DNA of 64,000 bases, taken from NCBI RefSeq assembly GCF_031195445.1, contig NZ_CP133480.1:2968501-3032500 (forward strand). The letters run 5' to 3'. Every line of letters starts with the position of its first letter. Position 1 is the first letter of the stretch. The notes below the pieces were generated by a model. That model saw only the letters and a list, made by a program, of their open reading frames with translations, had not been told where the DNA came from and did not search any database. A program made the translations under genes and the position numbers. Positions 1 to 8,570 of this stretch are shown here, one piece after another. This DNA comes from Acuticoccus sp. MNP-M23 (lineage in GTDB: Bacteria; Pseudomonadota; Alphaproteobacteria; Rhizobiales; Amorphaceae).

Positions 1-1815
1 GCCGACACAGCACTCGCCGGTGTTGATGCCGATGCCGATGGCAACCGGCTTGTAGATGCCCGCGTGTTCGGCGTTGAAGCGGTCCAGCGCCTGCATCATG
101 TCGAGCGCGGCTTCGGCGGAGTGGGGGGCATGGGCCGGATCGTCGAGCGGCGCATTCCAGAACGCCATGATGGCGTCGCCCATATATTTGTCCACCGTGC
201 CGCGGTGGGAGAGGATCACGTTGGTGAGGGGCGTCAGGAAGGCGTTGATGAAGGTGGTGAGGCCCTGCGCGTCCATTCCTTCCGAGATGGTGGTGAAGCC
301 GCGAATATCGGTGAACAGGAGCGTCATCGACTTGGTCTCGCCGCCAAGGGTCAGCCGCTCGTGGTTGGTGGCAATGTCTTCCACCAGGTCCGAAGCCACG
401 TAGCGGCCGAAGGCGGACCGCACCCACCGCTTTTCCGAGCCTTCGCGGATGGCAACCCAGCTCGTTGTGGCGAGCAGCACCAGCGCCCCGCCCAGCACCG
501 GAAAGGACGGGTCGACCAGGAGCCGCTCGGTGCGAAACAGCGCGTAGCTTGCCCCGACGACGGCGGTGAGAAGGACAATGCCGACGCCGAAGCTCAGCAT
601 CGGCGAAAGGGCCGACGCTGCCACCGCAAAAAGGATGGTGAGGGCGATGAACACCACAATTTCGAGCCCGAGCGACCAGTCCGGCCGCTCAAGGCTGGTG
701 CCGAACACCATATGGTCGATGAGCTGGGCGTGCAGCTCGACCCCCGGCACGGCCTCTTCCAGCGGCGTCGCCTGAATGTCCAGAAGGCCGGGGGCAGTGG
801 CGCCGATCAGGATGATCCGTCCGGCAATCTCGTCCGGGTCCACCGTGCCGCGCACCACGGTCCACGCCGGGATCTGCCGGGCCTCGTCATTTCTGGAAAA
901 ATGCAGCCGGACCGCGCCGTCCGCAGTCGTCGGCACGTCCAGTCCGCCGATGCGCACGGCATTGATGCCGGTTTTCTCGCCGAACGCACTCTGGCCCGAC
1001 GCATTGGACGCGCGCACCACCATGGTGCTGGCGCCTTGCGCAATGCGCAGGGTTTCGCCCGCAAGGCCCGGGATCAAGGTGCCGTCGCCGCCCTGGAACA
1101 GAACCTGGATCTGGCGGACGATCCGGTCCCGGTCCGGCAACCAGTTGAGTGCGGCAAGGCCGGCGCTGGCGCGCTCCAGCGCGGGCAGCGGCAAGGTGGC
1201 GCTCGAAAAGGCGGGGATGAAGGCGCGCGGGTCGTCCCCGGCAAAGGCAAATCCGGTCTTGGCCACCAGAGGCGGCGCGCCGTTTGTCTCGCGCGGGGCC
1301 TTGTCCAGTGAAACGCCCAGCACGGAAGGGGATGCGCCAAGCGCGGCGGCCAGCAGCGTATCGTTGTCGGGCGCGCCATCCAGCGCAGTCAGAAGTGCGT
1401 TGCGCCTGTCTCCCTCTGGCATCAGTTCGGCAATGCTTTCGGGCGACATGCGGTCCGGTTCTGCAAGGATCATGTCGAGGCCGATGGCGGCAGCCCCCAT
1501 GCCGGTCAGCGTGTTGATGATGTCGGCCAACACGGCGCGCGGCCACGGCCATTGCCCAAGCTCGGCGAGGGAGGCTTCGTCGATGGTGACGATGCGCACG
1601 GGGGAGGCGGGATCGTAGGGGCGGGGGTCCAGCCGCTGGTATTCATCGAACACCAGATTGCGCAGGGCGCCGACCGCGGTGCCGTCGTTGACGCGCACCG
1701 TAAGCCCGGCAAACAGCAAGCCGAGCGCAATCAACGCCAGCGGCAGGGCACGGGCGAGCCTGCGCCGCCAGCGCCCGCGAGGTGATTTGCGCTGCGTTGC
1801 GCTCCGATCGAGCAT
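1..1815 (-). CDS. CHASE2-domain adenylate/guanylate cyclase (3' end outside window)
   Basis: Membrane-bound class III nucleotide cyclase making cAMP (or less likely cGMP) in response to a periplasmic signal. The frame is open from an ATG at 1815 to the window edge (605 codons). A basic N-terminus and one TM helix (about residues 20-40) precede a periplasmic CHASE2 sensor region (about 45-375), three closely spaced TM helices (about 380-440) and a cytoplasmic cyclase homology domain. In the cyclase domain the first metal-binding Asp lies in LLFTDIRGFT (about 498-507). The second motif, VDKYMGDAIMAFW (about 540), carries the second metal Asp and the Lys typical of adenylate cyclases. The frame is still inside the domain (INTGECCVG) at base 1, so the last catalytic residues are not visible. 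It is divergent from the TPR/barrel gene and probably linked to it functionally. Family assignment is strong; the signal sensed is unknown. Confidence 0.9.
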   Translation of the reverse strand, partial: MLDRSATQRKSPRGRWRRRLARALPLALIALGLLFAGLTVRVNDGTAVGALRNLVFDEYQRLDPRPYDPASPVRIVTIDEASLAELGQWPWPRAVLADIINTLTGMGAAAIGLDMILAEPDRMSPESIAELMPEGDRRNALLTALDGAPDNDTLLAAALGASPSVLGVSLDKAPRETNGAPPLVAKTGFAFAGDDPRAFIPAFSSATLPLPALERASAGLAALNWLPDRDRIVRQIQVLFQGGDGTLIPGLAGETLRIAQGASTMVVRASNASGQSAFGEKTGINAVRIGGLDVPTTADGAVRLHFSRNDEARQIPAWTVVRGTVDPDEIAGRIILIGATAPGLLDIQATPLEEAVPGVELHAQLIDHMVFGTSLERPDWSLGLEIVVFIALTILFAVAASALSPMLSFGVGIVLLTAVVGASYALFRTERLLVDPSFPVLGGALVLLATTSWVAIREGSEKRWVRSAFGRYVASDLVEDIATNHERLTLGGETKSMTLLFTDIRGFTTISEGMDAQGLTTFINAFLTPLTNVILSHRGTVDKYMGDAIMAFWNAPLDDPAHAPHSAEAALDMMQALDRFNAEHAGIYKPVAIGIGINTGECCVG

Positions 1816-1966
1816 GAATGCCTCCGGTGCGGTCCGCGCCGGCGCGGCGGCACTTTCGCCAATGGTGGCTTTCGCCGGGCGGCGTGTCCAGAGCGCGAGG
1901 ATTGCGGCGGGCCATGTGTTCGCAGGGCAACAGGCGAGCCGAAAGCACACTGCCGGTACGCATCAA

Positions 1967-1984
1967 GGTTGCAGCGAAGCAACC
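1967..1984. promoter_or_regulatory. Inverted repeat in the divergent cyclase / TPR-barrel promoter region
   Basis: A perfect 6-bp dyad (GGTTGC, 6-nt loop AGCGAA, GCAACC) lies in the 230-bp gap between the divergent start codons at 1815 and 2046. It could be an operator for coordinated control or a 5'UTR hairpin of the plus-strand gene. No convincing -35/-10 pair could be fixed in the gap. Functional assignment is speculative. Confidence 0.3.
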
Positions 1985-2045
1985 TCCGTTCCTTAATGCA
2001 TAACGACAGCTGTTTGAGTGAACTCCGGTGAAGTGGCGTCCGTCC

Positions 2046-3422
2046 ATGAACACAACCGCCCTGCGTCAAGGTGTGGTGCTGGCTTGCCTTGCGGTGGCTG
2101 GTTGCGGCTTTGCGGTGTCGGCAAACGCGCAGGGCACGGGCGAGGCTGCCAGCGCCAGCGCATCACAAGCGGTCGAGTCCCGGCGGGACGCGCTGTTCGC
2201 CGCCATGCTGACCGACCCGTCCAATCTCGACATTGCATTCGAGTACGCCACGCTGTCGGCCCAGCTGGGCGACTTTGAGGCTGCCATCGGCACCCTGGAG
2301 CGGATGCTGATCTACGCGCCCAACCTGCCGCGCATCCAGCTCGAACTCGGCGTCCTGTATTACCGGATTGGCGCGACCGAGATGGCGCGAAGCTATCTGG
2401 AGGCCGCCGAGGTAAGCACCGCGCCGCCCGAGGTGCGCGAGCGGGTCGCCACATTCCTGGCGCAGGTGGACCGGCAGGACAGGCGCTTCCTGGTGTCCGG
2501 CACGGCCTATGCCGGGATCCGCTATCAGAGCAACGCCACGGCCGCCCCCGGCGAGGATGTGATTGCCATCAACGGCGTTCCTGTCCGGCTCGACCAGAAC
2601 GCCCGTGCCCAGGCTGACGGCAACCTCTTCGGCCTTGCCGACATCCACATGACCTACGACCTCAAGAATCAGTACGATCTGATCGAGGCCAATCTCGTGA
2701 CCTATGGCAGCGTGTTCTTCGATGTGGAGCGGCTCAACCTCGGTCTGGTGGAGGCGCAGCTCGGGCCGAGCTTCGGTTTCGGGCGCTTCGGCTTTGCCCA
2801 GACGCGCCTCGGGGTCTACGGCATTGCGGGGGCCACCGGGCTCGACCAGGCGCTCTACACGACCACCTATGGCGCGGGCGCCGTGCTGCGCACAGCGTTT
2901 GCCGAGGGCGTGTTGTTCGAAACGCGCAACGAGTTTCGTGCGGCGAACTACAACGACTCGCCGGCCTACCCCACGGTGCGGCTGCAGACCGGGCAGGAAT
3001 ACAGCTCCCTCAACAATCTGACGGTGAGCCTGTCACCGCAGGTGCTGATGCAGACCGTGGTCACGGGCCGCCGGGTGGACGCCCGCGCCGGCTTCAAGAG
3101 CTATGGCGAGCTGGGCGCATCGCTGCGCGGCACCTATTTCTTCTACATGCCCGAGTTTGGCCCGCTGGCGGCGGATGCGCCGTGGAACGCCTCGCTGGCG
3201 GTTGGCGGCCTCCTGCGGCGGTTCGATGATCCGGACGTGCTCATCAATGCCGCAGCGTCGGAAAAGGACGAGGCAGCCTGGATCGAAGCCGGCATTTCGG
3301 CCCCGCTGCAACGCGGCTTTTCTGCCTTCTTCACGGCACAGTACACGCGCCAGTGGTCCAACTACGACACGCGCGACTACGACAATGCGGTCTTCACCTT
3401 CGGTCTTTCAAGGCGGTTCTGA
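2046..3422 (+). CDS. TPR-repeat outer-membrane beta-barrel protein, Slam/type XI secretion-like
   Basis: Probable outer-membrane translocator of 458 aa. I chose the ATG at 2046 because it opens directly into a signal peptide (hydrophobic core, SANAQ near residue 28); an upstream start at 2028 would add six residues. The mature N-terminus (about 45-150) is helical with TPR-like pairs such as LGVLYYRIGATEMARSYLEA. From about residue 155 the sequence becomes alternating, aromatic and glycine-rich, opening with a GIRYQSNAT segment and ending in a terminal Phe (SRRF), as expected of a BAM-assembled barrel. TPR followed by a roughly 300-residue barrel is the Slam (SlipAM/DUF560) layout, and the next gene ends in a Slam-substrate-like barrel. 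A VAGC tetrapeptide at residues 17-20 could be read as a lipobox, which leaves the signal peptide class open. The Slam-like function is inference from architecture and neighbourhood. Confidence 0.72.
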   Translation: MNTTALRQGVVLACLAVAGCGFAVSANAQGTGEAASASASQAVESRRDALFAAMLTDPSNLDIAFEYATLSAQLGDFEAAIGTLERMLIYAPNLPRIQLELGVLYYRIGATEMARSYLEAAEVSTAPPEVRERVATFLAQVDRQDRRFLVSGTAYAGIRYQSNATAAPGEDVIAINGVPVRLDQNARAQADGNLFGLADIHMTYDLKNQYDLIEANLVTYGSVFFDVERLNLGLVEAQLGPSFGFGRFGFAQTRLGVYGIAGATGLDQALYTTTYGAGAVLRTAFAEGVLFETRNEFRAANYNDSPAYPTVRLQTGQEYSSLNNLTVSLSPQVLMQTVVTGRRVDARAGFKSYGELGASLRGTYFFYMPEFGPLAADAPWNASLAVGGLLRRFDDPDVLINAAASEKDEAAWIEAGISAPLQRGFSAFFTAQYTRQWSNYDTRDYDNAVFTFGLSRRF

Positions 3423-3425
3423 GCC

Positions 3426-6320
3426 ATGGCCAAGCGCATCCTTCAGGCGGCCACGGCCGTTGCCCTCTCGCTCCTGACGGGCGAGGCGGCGCTGGCGCAG
3501 GCGAGGGTGGGTGTGACCGCCGCCGTCAACCCGCAGTCCGACTTCGACCGCAGCGGCGGGGTTCGCACGGTCGTGATCGGCGACGAAGTGTTGTTCAAGG
3601 ACCGGATCGTCACCGGGGATGACGGGCTGGTTCAGGTGCTGTTCGTGGACGGGTCCAACTTCACGGTCGGGCCGGGGGCACGGGTGGTGATTGACGAGTT
3701 CGTCTACAACCCGTCCACCGGGTCCGGCTCGCTGGTGGCCGAGGTGACCAGCGGCGCGTTGCGCTTTGTGGGCGGCAAGCTGTCCAAGCGGGACAATCAG
3801 GTGCGGTTCCGCACGCCGGGCGGCACCCTTGGCGTGCGCGGCGGCATCACCAATGTCGACCTTTCGCCAGGTTGCCTGCCCGATGGCAGCTGCCCCACCG
3901 CCACCGCCTCGCTGGTGTTCGGCGACGCGCTGGTGCTGGCTCTGCCCGGCGGCGGCACGCGCCGGGTGGACACGCCGGGCTATTCCTTCGCGATTTTCGG
4001 TACCGGGGCGCGGGCGCGGGCCGACATTGTGCCCACCGCGCGGCTTGACCTGTCCAGCCTGCAGCAGCGGCTTGCCGGCAAGCCCGACCGCAGCGGCGGC
4101 AGCCGTAATATCCCCACCGATGCGAACGTCACGCAAAGCGGCGTATCCGCCCTCAACTCCGCGCGCGCGCCCTTCACGGTCCTGCCGCGGCCGCGCCCCG
4201 TCGTCGCGACATCACGCTACGCGCCGAACGCGACCTCGCCCGGTATCGCCACCACCACCAACCTTATTGACGTGACGGTGATGCAGCCTGCAGACAGCGA
4301 TGCCGTGACGGACGACGTGGTGACGAACCGTCCGCCCAGGCCGCAACCGCCCAAGCCGCGACCGCCCGAGCCGCCGCTGCCGCCCGAGCCGGCCGCCGTG
4401 GATCGCCGCGTTGCCGCATTCGCGACGCCGCCGCGCTTCGATACCGCGGACGGGCAGATCATCCGCGAGCCGGGCGCTGTGGGCATCGTCACCGCCCTGG
4501 ACCTTGCGCCCTACGGTGCTGCCCTGATCGAAAACGACCGTGGCCGCGTGGTGGCGCTGCAAATCGGGGCCGACACGCTGCCATTCCCCGCCGCAACGGG
4601 GGAAACGCGGATCAACCGCTTCCGCTCGCAAACGCTTGGGCGTCAGGTGGAAGGCACGGTCTACCGCGGGGCAGACAATTTCGCGCTTTACACGCTGCAG
4701 CAGGCAGGCGGCCCGGCAAAGGCCAAGCAGGTCGCCTATTTCCTGACCGGGGAGACCACACGGCCCGAAGTGATGCTCTCCGGCGACGGGGCACCCCTGA
4801 CCGTGCGCCGCTACAGCCTGACAGACGACTACCAGAAGCGTGCCCGCGGCATCCGCTCAGAGCTGCACCTTCTCAATCCGCTGATTGCGCGCGAATTCGG
4901 CGCCTCGCTCGCCGATGCCGCCGAAACCCGTTTCCACATCGTCCAGAACAGCGTCGACCCGACGGTGGCCGGAACGCTTTATGGCGGCCTGCTGATTGAC
5001 GGGACGGGCCCGAACCAGCGCTCCGCCATCAATGTGGACACCGGCTTCGTCGCGACCAACCCCGACGGCGGGGTGGTTGTGGTGGGCCAGCGGCGCGGCT
5101 CCACCAGGACGCAGGCGCTCCTTGCCGCCAGCACCCTGTCCGGCGCCACAGGCTCCCGGCCAACCGGCGCCCGAAGCGGCGGCACTGTGTTCGGCGCAGA
5201 CGGAGACAATTTTGTCTACACCTCGGGTGCCAGCGTGCGGCCGCTCAGCGAGGGCAGGTCCCGCCTGTTCGTCGACAATCAGCGCACCGGCAAGCCGCTG
5301 CTGCCGTCCGAGCGCCGCAGCATGACCACCCAGGTGGCGACGCTGGAAGAGACCATTGCCGCTGGCGCCCTGTCGCGCTCCACCCGTTCGATCACAGGCT
5401 TTGCGGCCGGCATGATCGAGCCCAACGGACGCGACGCCATCGCCTTCCGCTCCACTGATGCCGGAGACGTACGGATCGACTTCAACGCGCCGGGCAGCAC
5501 CTTGGGCGGTGTGTTCGGGATCGAGGACATCGACGATCAGGACCCCGTGGTGCGCAGCTTCAGGCTCGCATTCGGCACCGACATTTTCGGCGGGGCCTCC
5601 TCCCGCGCGCGCAGCACCTACGTGGACGACGACATGTTTGCCGGCGTTGCCACCGGCCCCGTCAACGAGCCCGGCAGCCCGCAGACAACGCTCACCACCG
5701 ACGATGGCGCCACAATCACCCACAGCCGTTCGACGCCGGGCACCTACATGATTTCAGCCGATGCGGTTCCCCAGCCGGCACTGTTCGAGAATGCCGGTGT
5801 GACGCCATGCGACTGCCGGTTCATGGAATGGGGCTGGTGGGGCACGTCCACCGAATTCGAGGGGGAGGGTCTGCCCCCCGGCCGCAACGACGTTGCGCAT
5901 CTGGGAACGTGGGTGGCCGGCGACATCACGCCCGATGCCGAACTGCCGACGACCGGCACCGGCAGCTACGCCGGCCACGCCGTGGGCACCGTGGTGGCCA
6001 ACCAGCCGGGCGCCGGCAAGGCGCGCTACGTCGCCGCCGGTCAGCTGAGAGTGAACTACGATTTCGGCAGCCGCTCCGGCGACCTTGCCATCACCAAGTT
6101 TGACGGCAGAAGCTTCGGCGGCCGTATTTCCGGCGGCGTCGGACGCAACGGCGTGCGGAACCGCTTCGGCGGCAACCTCACCGGCAAGGGGCTGACGGGA
6201 TCGGTGGACGGCGCCTTCGCCCGCGGGCCGAAGGGCTCTGCGCAGGGCGTTCTGGGCGCATTCAACGTGCGCGGATCGGGCTACCGTGCCACGGGCAATT
6301 TCCTGGGTGAACGTCGCTAG
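3426..6320 (+). CDS. Large secreted FecR-domain protein with TbpB-like C-terminal barrel
   Basis: Exported 964-aa protein starting 3 nt after the barrel gene stop. A signal peptide (cleavage near AQA, residue 25) leads into a FecR domain (about 45-145: GDEVLFKDRIVTGDDG, then the GGTLGVRGGI turn). A Pro-rich linker (about 299-325, repeated PPxP/KPRPPEP) separates it from a long central region without a recognised domain. Near residue 792 is a short CDC-x4-WGWW motif. The last 130 or so residues form a glycine-rich, alternating beta region (GSYAGHAVGT, VNYDFGSRSGDL, FGGNLTGKGLTGSVDGAF) ending AxGNFLGERR. This pattern resembles the C-terminal barrel of TbpB-type surface proteins that Slam proteins export. 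Unlike classical FecR there is no anti-sigma TM segment or sigma factor nearby. The FecR domain is clear; the TbpB-like reading is inference. Confidence 0.75.
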   Translation: MAKRILQAATAVALSLLTGEAALAQARVGVTAAVNPQSDFDRSGGVRTVVIGDEVLFKDRIVTGDDGLVQVLFVDGSNFTVGPGARVVIDEFVYNPSTGSGSLVAEVTSGALRFVGGKLSKRDNQVRFRTPGGTLGVRGGITNVDLSPGCLPDGSCPTATASLVFGDALVLALPGGGTRRVDTPGYSFAIFGTGARARADIVPTARLDLSSLQQRLAGKPDRSGGSRNIPTDANVTQSGVSALNSARAPFTVLPRPRPVVATSRYAPNATSPGIATTTNLIDVTVMQPADSDAVTDDVVTNRPPRPQPPKPRPPEPPLPPEPAAVDRRVAAFATPPRFDTADGQIIREPGAVGIVTALDLAPYGAALIENDRGRVVALQIGADTLPFPAATGETRINRFRSQTLGRQVEGTVYRGADNFALYTLQQAGGPAKAKQVAYFLTGETTRPEVMLSGDGAPLTVRRYSLTDDYQKRARGIRSELHLLNPLIAREFGASLADAAETRFHIVQNSVDPTVAGTLYGGLLIDGTGPNQRSAINVDTGFVATNPDGGVVVVGQRRGSTRTQALLAASTLSGATGSRPTGARSGGTVFGADGDNFVYTSGASVRPLSEGRSRLFVDNQRTGKPLLPSERRSMTTQVATLEETIAAGALSRSTRSITGFAAGMIEPNGRDAIAFRSTDAGDVRIDFNAPGSTLGGVFGIEDIDDQDPVVRSFRLAFGTDIFGGASSRARSTYVDDDMFAGVATGPVNEPGSPQTTLTTDDGATITHSRSTPGTYMISADAVPQPALFENAGVTPCDCRFMEWGWWGTSTEFEGEGLPPGRNDVAHLGTWVAGDITPDAELPTTGTGSYAGHAVGTVVANQPGAGKARYVAAGQLRVNYDFGSRSGDLAITKFDGRSFGGRISGGVGRNGVRNRFGGNLTGKGLTGSVDGAFARGPKGSAQGVLGAFNVRGSGYRATGNFLGERR

Positions 6321-6425
6321 AGCTGGTGGCCGCGCAAGGTTCACAGAAAATCCGGCCGTCAATCGCTTGAAACATCATGCCCGGCGCGCCATTCGTTGCG
6401 CTCACTCGGGATAAAGGACGTTTCA

Positions 6426-7514
6426 ATGCGATCAGCGTTACTGGCGGCATTCGCGATCATGAGCTTCACACCGGCGGCGCTGGGGTGCACGGCGGTCAAC
6501 ATCGTCGCCACGGACGGGACCGTCGTTGCGGCCCGTTCCATGGAATGGGCGCTTCCCATGGAGTGGACCGCCGTCACCATCCCCGTCGGAAACAAGTACG
6601 ACATGACCGCGCCCGAGGGCTCCGGTCTGAAGCCGGTGGCCATGGAAACCAGCCACGCGATCTTCGGCATCAAGACCGCGCTCGTTCCGGGCAACTTCCT
6701 GGTCGACGCGCAGAACGACGCCGGCCTCACCTTCAGCGCCAACTTCCTGCCGGGCTTCACCCAGTACCAGGACGTTGCGGCGGACGACAAAGGCTACGTC
6801 GGGTTGCCGGACTTCGGGGTCTGGTCGCTGGGTCAGTTCGGCTCGGTCGCCGAACTTCAGGCTGCGCTGCCGGACGTGAAGGTCTGGTACAGCGGCGAGA
6901 AGATCCAGGGTGTCGTGCCGGACGTGCACTTCGTCTTCACCGACAGCACGGGCGACAGCATTGTCGTCGAATTCGTCGGCGGCGAGCAGCAGATCAGCAA
7001 GAATGTTTCGCGGGTGCTGACCAACGCGCCGACCTACGACTGGCACCTCAACAACCTGCGCAACTATCTCGACCTGTCACCCGACGGCGATGGCGCGGTG
7101 GAGATCGGCGGCACCAACGTGACTGCGCTCGGCCAGGGTGGCGGTCTGCGCGGCGTCCCGGCTGACTACACGCCCCCCTCGCGCTTCGTGAAGGCTGCTT
7201 ACCTCACCCACTTCGCCTATGACCCCAAGGATGCCGCGGAGGCCATTTCGCTCGGCAACCACATCCTCAACACGGTGGATATTCCCGAAGGCGTGGTGCG
7301 CAGCCAGGAAGACGGCAAGACGGTTGCCGACTACACCCAGTGGGTCGTGATGAAGGATCTGAACAACAACACGCTGACCATTGCGGACTATGACAACCGC
7401 GCCAACGCGCTGACCATCGACCTGAAGGCGCTGTTCAAGTCGGGCGAAGCGGTGGATACGCTTGTCACCGACCTGCCCTTTCCGGGCCGGACGGCGGTGA
7501 CGACGCTGAACTGA
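6426..7514 (+). CDS. Exported linear amide C-N hydrolase (choloylglycine hydrolase family, Ntn)
   Basis: Probable periplasmic Ntn-type amidase of 362 aa, in the family of bile-salt hydrolase, penicillin V acylase and acyl-homoserine-lactone acylases. The ATG at 6426 follows an AAAGGAC ribosome binding site. A 20-residue signal peptide ends AALG, and the next residue is Cys21 in CTAVNIV, the expected nucleophile that must become the free N-terminus. Family-typical segments follow: ARSMEWA with the catalytic-region Arg (about 36), DAQNDAGLTFSANF (about 96-110) and a late conserved NLRNYLDLSPDGD stretch. Substrate cannot be read from sequence. It stands alone between the FecR protein and a convergent gene and shares their strand, so a link to that cluster is possible but unproven. 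Confidence 0.85.
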   Translation: MRSALLAAFAIMSFTPAALGCTAVNIVATDGTVVAARSMEWALPMEWTAVTIPVGNKYDMTAPEGSGLKPVAMETSHAIFGIKTALVPGNFLVDAQNDAGLTFSANFLPGFTQYQDVAADDKGYVGLPDFGVWSLGQFGSVAELQAALPDVKVWYSGEKIQGVVPDVHFVFTDSTGDSIVVEFVGGEQQISKNVSRVLTNAPTYDWHLNNLRNYLDLSPDGDGAVEIGGTNVTALGQGGGLRGVPADYTPPSRFVKAAYLTHFAYDPKDAAEAISLGNHILNTVDIPEGVVRSQEDGKTVADYTQWVVMKDLNNNTLTIADYDNRANALTIDLKALFKSGEAVDTLVTDLPFPGRTAVTTLN

Positions 7515-7521
7515 TCCGCCA

Positions 7522-7558
7522 GAGCGGGCCGCATCATCAAGGTGCGGTCCGCTCGTTT
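7522..7558 (+). terminator. Convergent intrinsic terminator
   Basis: A 12-bp stem (7522-7533 with 7543-7554, one G-T pair) with a 9-nt loop is followed by a short T-run. It lies just after the amidase stop codon, between it and the convergent dehydrogenase gene. The T-tract is short, so efficiency may be modest. Confidence 0.55.
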
Positions 7559-7584
7559 GCAGCCGGTCAGCTCGCCGGCGCCGT

Positions 7585-8463
7585 CTAGCGGGTGGGGACG
7601 GGAACCTCGCCGCGATAGTCGTAAAAGCCGCGGCCGGCCTTGCGGCCCAGCCAGCCCGCTTCGACATATTTTACCAGAAGCGGGCAGGGGCGGTACTTGG
7701 AGTCCGCCAGACCGTCGTGCAGGACCTGCATGATGGAGAGGCACGTGTCGAGGCCGATGAAGTCGGCCAGCTGCAGCGGGCCCATCTTGTGGTTGGCGCC
7801 AAGGCGCATGGCGACGTCGATGGCCTCCACGGTGCCCACACCCTCGTAAAGGACGTAGATCGCCTCGTTGATCATCGGCAGCAGGATGCGGTTGACGATG
7901 AAGGCGGGGAAGTCTTCGGCAACGGCGGTCACCTTGCCGAGCCGGTCGATGAACGCTTTCGCCAGATTGAACGTCTCGTCCACGGTGGCGATGCCGCGCA
8001 CAAGCTCCACAAAATCCATCACGGGGACGGGGTTCATGAAGTGGATGCCGATAAAACGCTCCGGCCTGTCGGTGGCGGCGGCAAGGCGGGTGATCGACAG
8101 CGAAGAGGTGTTGGTGGCAAGCAGGGCTTCCGGCTTCAGAAGCGGGCAGACCTGCGCGTAGATCTTCTTCTTGACCTGTTCGTTTTCGGTGGCGGCCTCG
8201 ATCACGAGGTCCATCTCGGACAGGTCGTCGAGGTTGTCGGCGGCGTTGATCCGCTCCACCGCGGCCTTGCGTTCGGCATCCTCGATCCGGCCGGAGGCGA
8301 CCTGGCGGGACATGTTGCCGGTGATGGTGGCAAGACCGGACTGGATCCGGTCGCGCGAAATGTCGTGCAGCGCGACGCGGTAGCCGCCGAGCGCGGCGAC
8401 ATGGGCAATCCCGTTGCCCATCTGCCCGGCGCCGATCACGCCAACGCTCTTGATCTCGTTCAT
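7585..8463 (-). CDS. 3-hydroxybutyryl-CoA dehydrogenase
   Basis: NAD(P)-dependent 3-hydroxyacyl-CoA dehydrogenase (292 aa), interconverting acetoacetyl-CoA and 3-hydroxybutyryl-CoA in butyrate/PHB or beta-oxidation metabolism. The Rossmann motif GVIGAGQMGNGIA starts at residue 7. The catalytic His lies in GIHFMNPVPVMDFVE, with the partner Asn/Glu region NRILLPMINEA further on. It is a stand-alone short-chain form, not fused to an enoyl-CoA hydratase. I chose the ATG at 8463 (GGA five bases upstream). A GTG at 8574 overlapping the etfA stop would add 37 residues unlike the family. It lies downstream of etfB-etfA on the same strand, a common alphaproteobacterial arrangement joining acyl-CoA oxidation to the ETF electron carrier. 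Confidence 0.93.
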   Translation of the reverse strand: MNEIKSVGVIGAGQMGNGIAHVAALGGYRVALHDISRDRIQSGLATITGNMSRQVASGRIEDAERKAAVERINAADNLDDLSEMDLVIEAATENEQVKKKIYAQVCPLLKPEALLATNTSSLSITRLAAATDRPERFIGIHFMNPVPVMDFVELVRGIATVDETFNLAKAFIDRLGKVTAVAEDFPAFIVNRILLPMINEAIYVLYEGVGTVEAIDVAMRLGANHKMGPLQLADFIGLDTCLSIMQVLHDGLADSKYRPCPLLVKYVEAGWLGRKAGRGFYDYRGEVPVPTR

Positions 8464-8570
8464 CTTGTCCGCAGCCACCCGCTTGCCATACTTGTCGTCG
8501 ATGAAAGCAGCCTTTCCCGGCGCGTCAAGGCGGTTTGTCCGCCGCGGGTCGAGATCGCGGCGGATATCTC

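Noticed and set aside
64-1311. Long open frame of 415 codons on the plus strand
   Set aside because: It is antiparallel to the CHASE2-cyclase gene, its translation is Arg/His/Gly-rich without motifs, and the minus-strand product has clear catalytic motifs.
3426-6320. Classical FecR anti-sigma regulator
   Set aside because: There is no cytoplasmic anti-sigma domain or TM segment, no ECF sigma factor and no TonB-dependent receptor nearby, and the protein has an N-terminal signal peptide.
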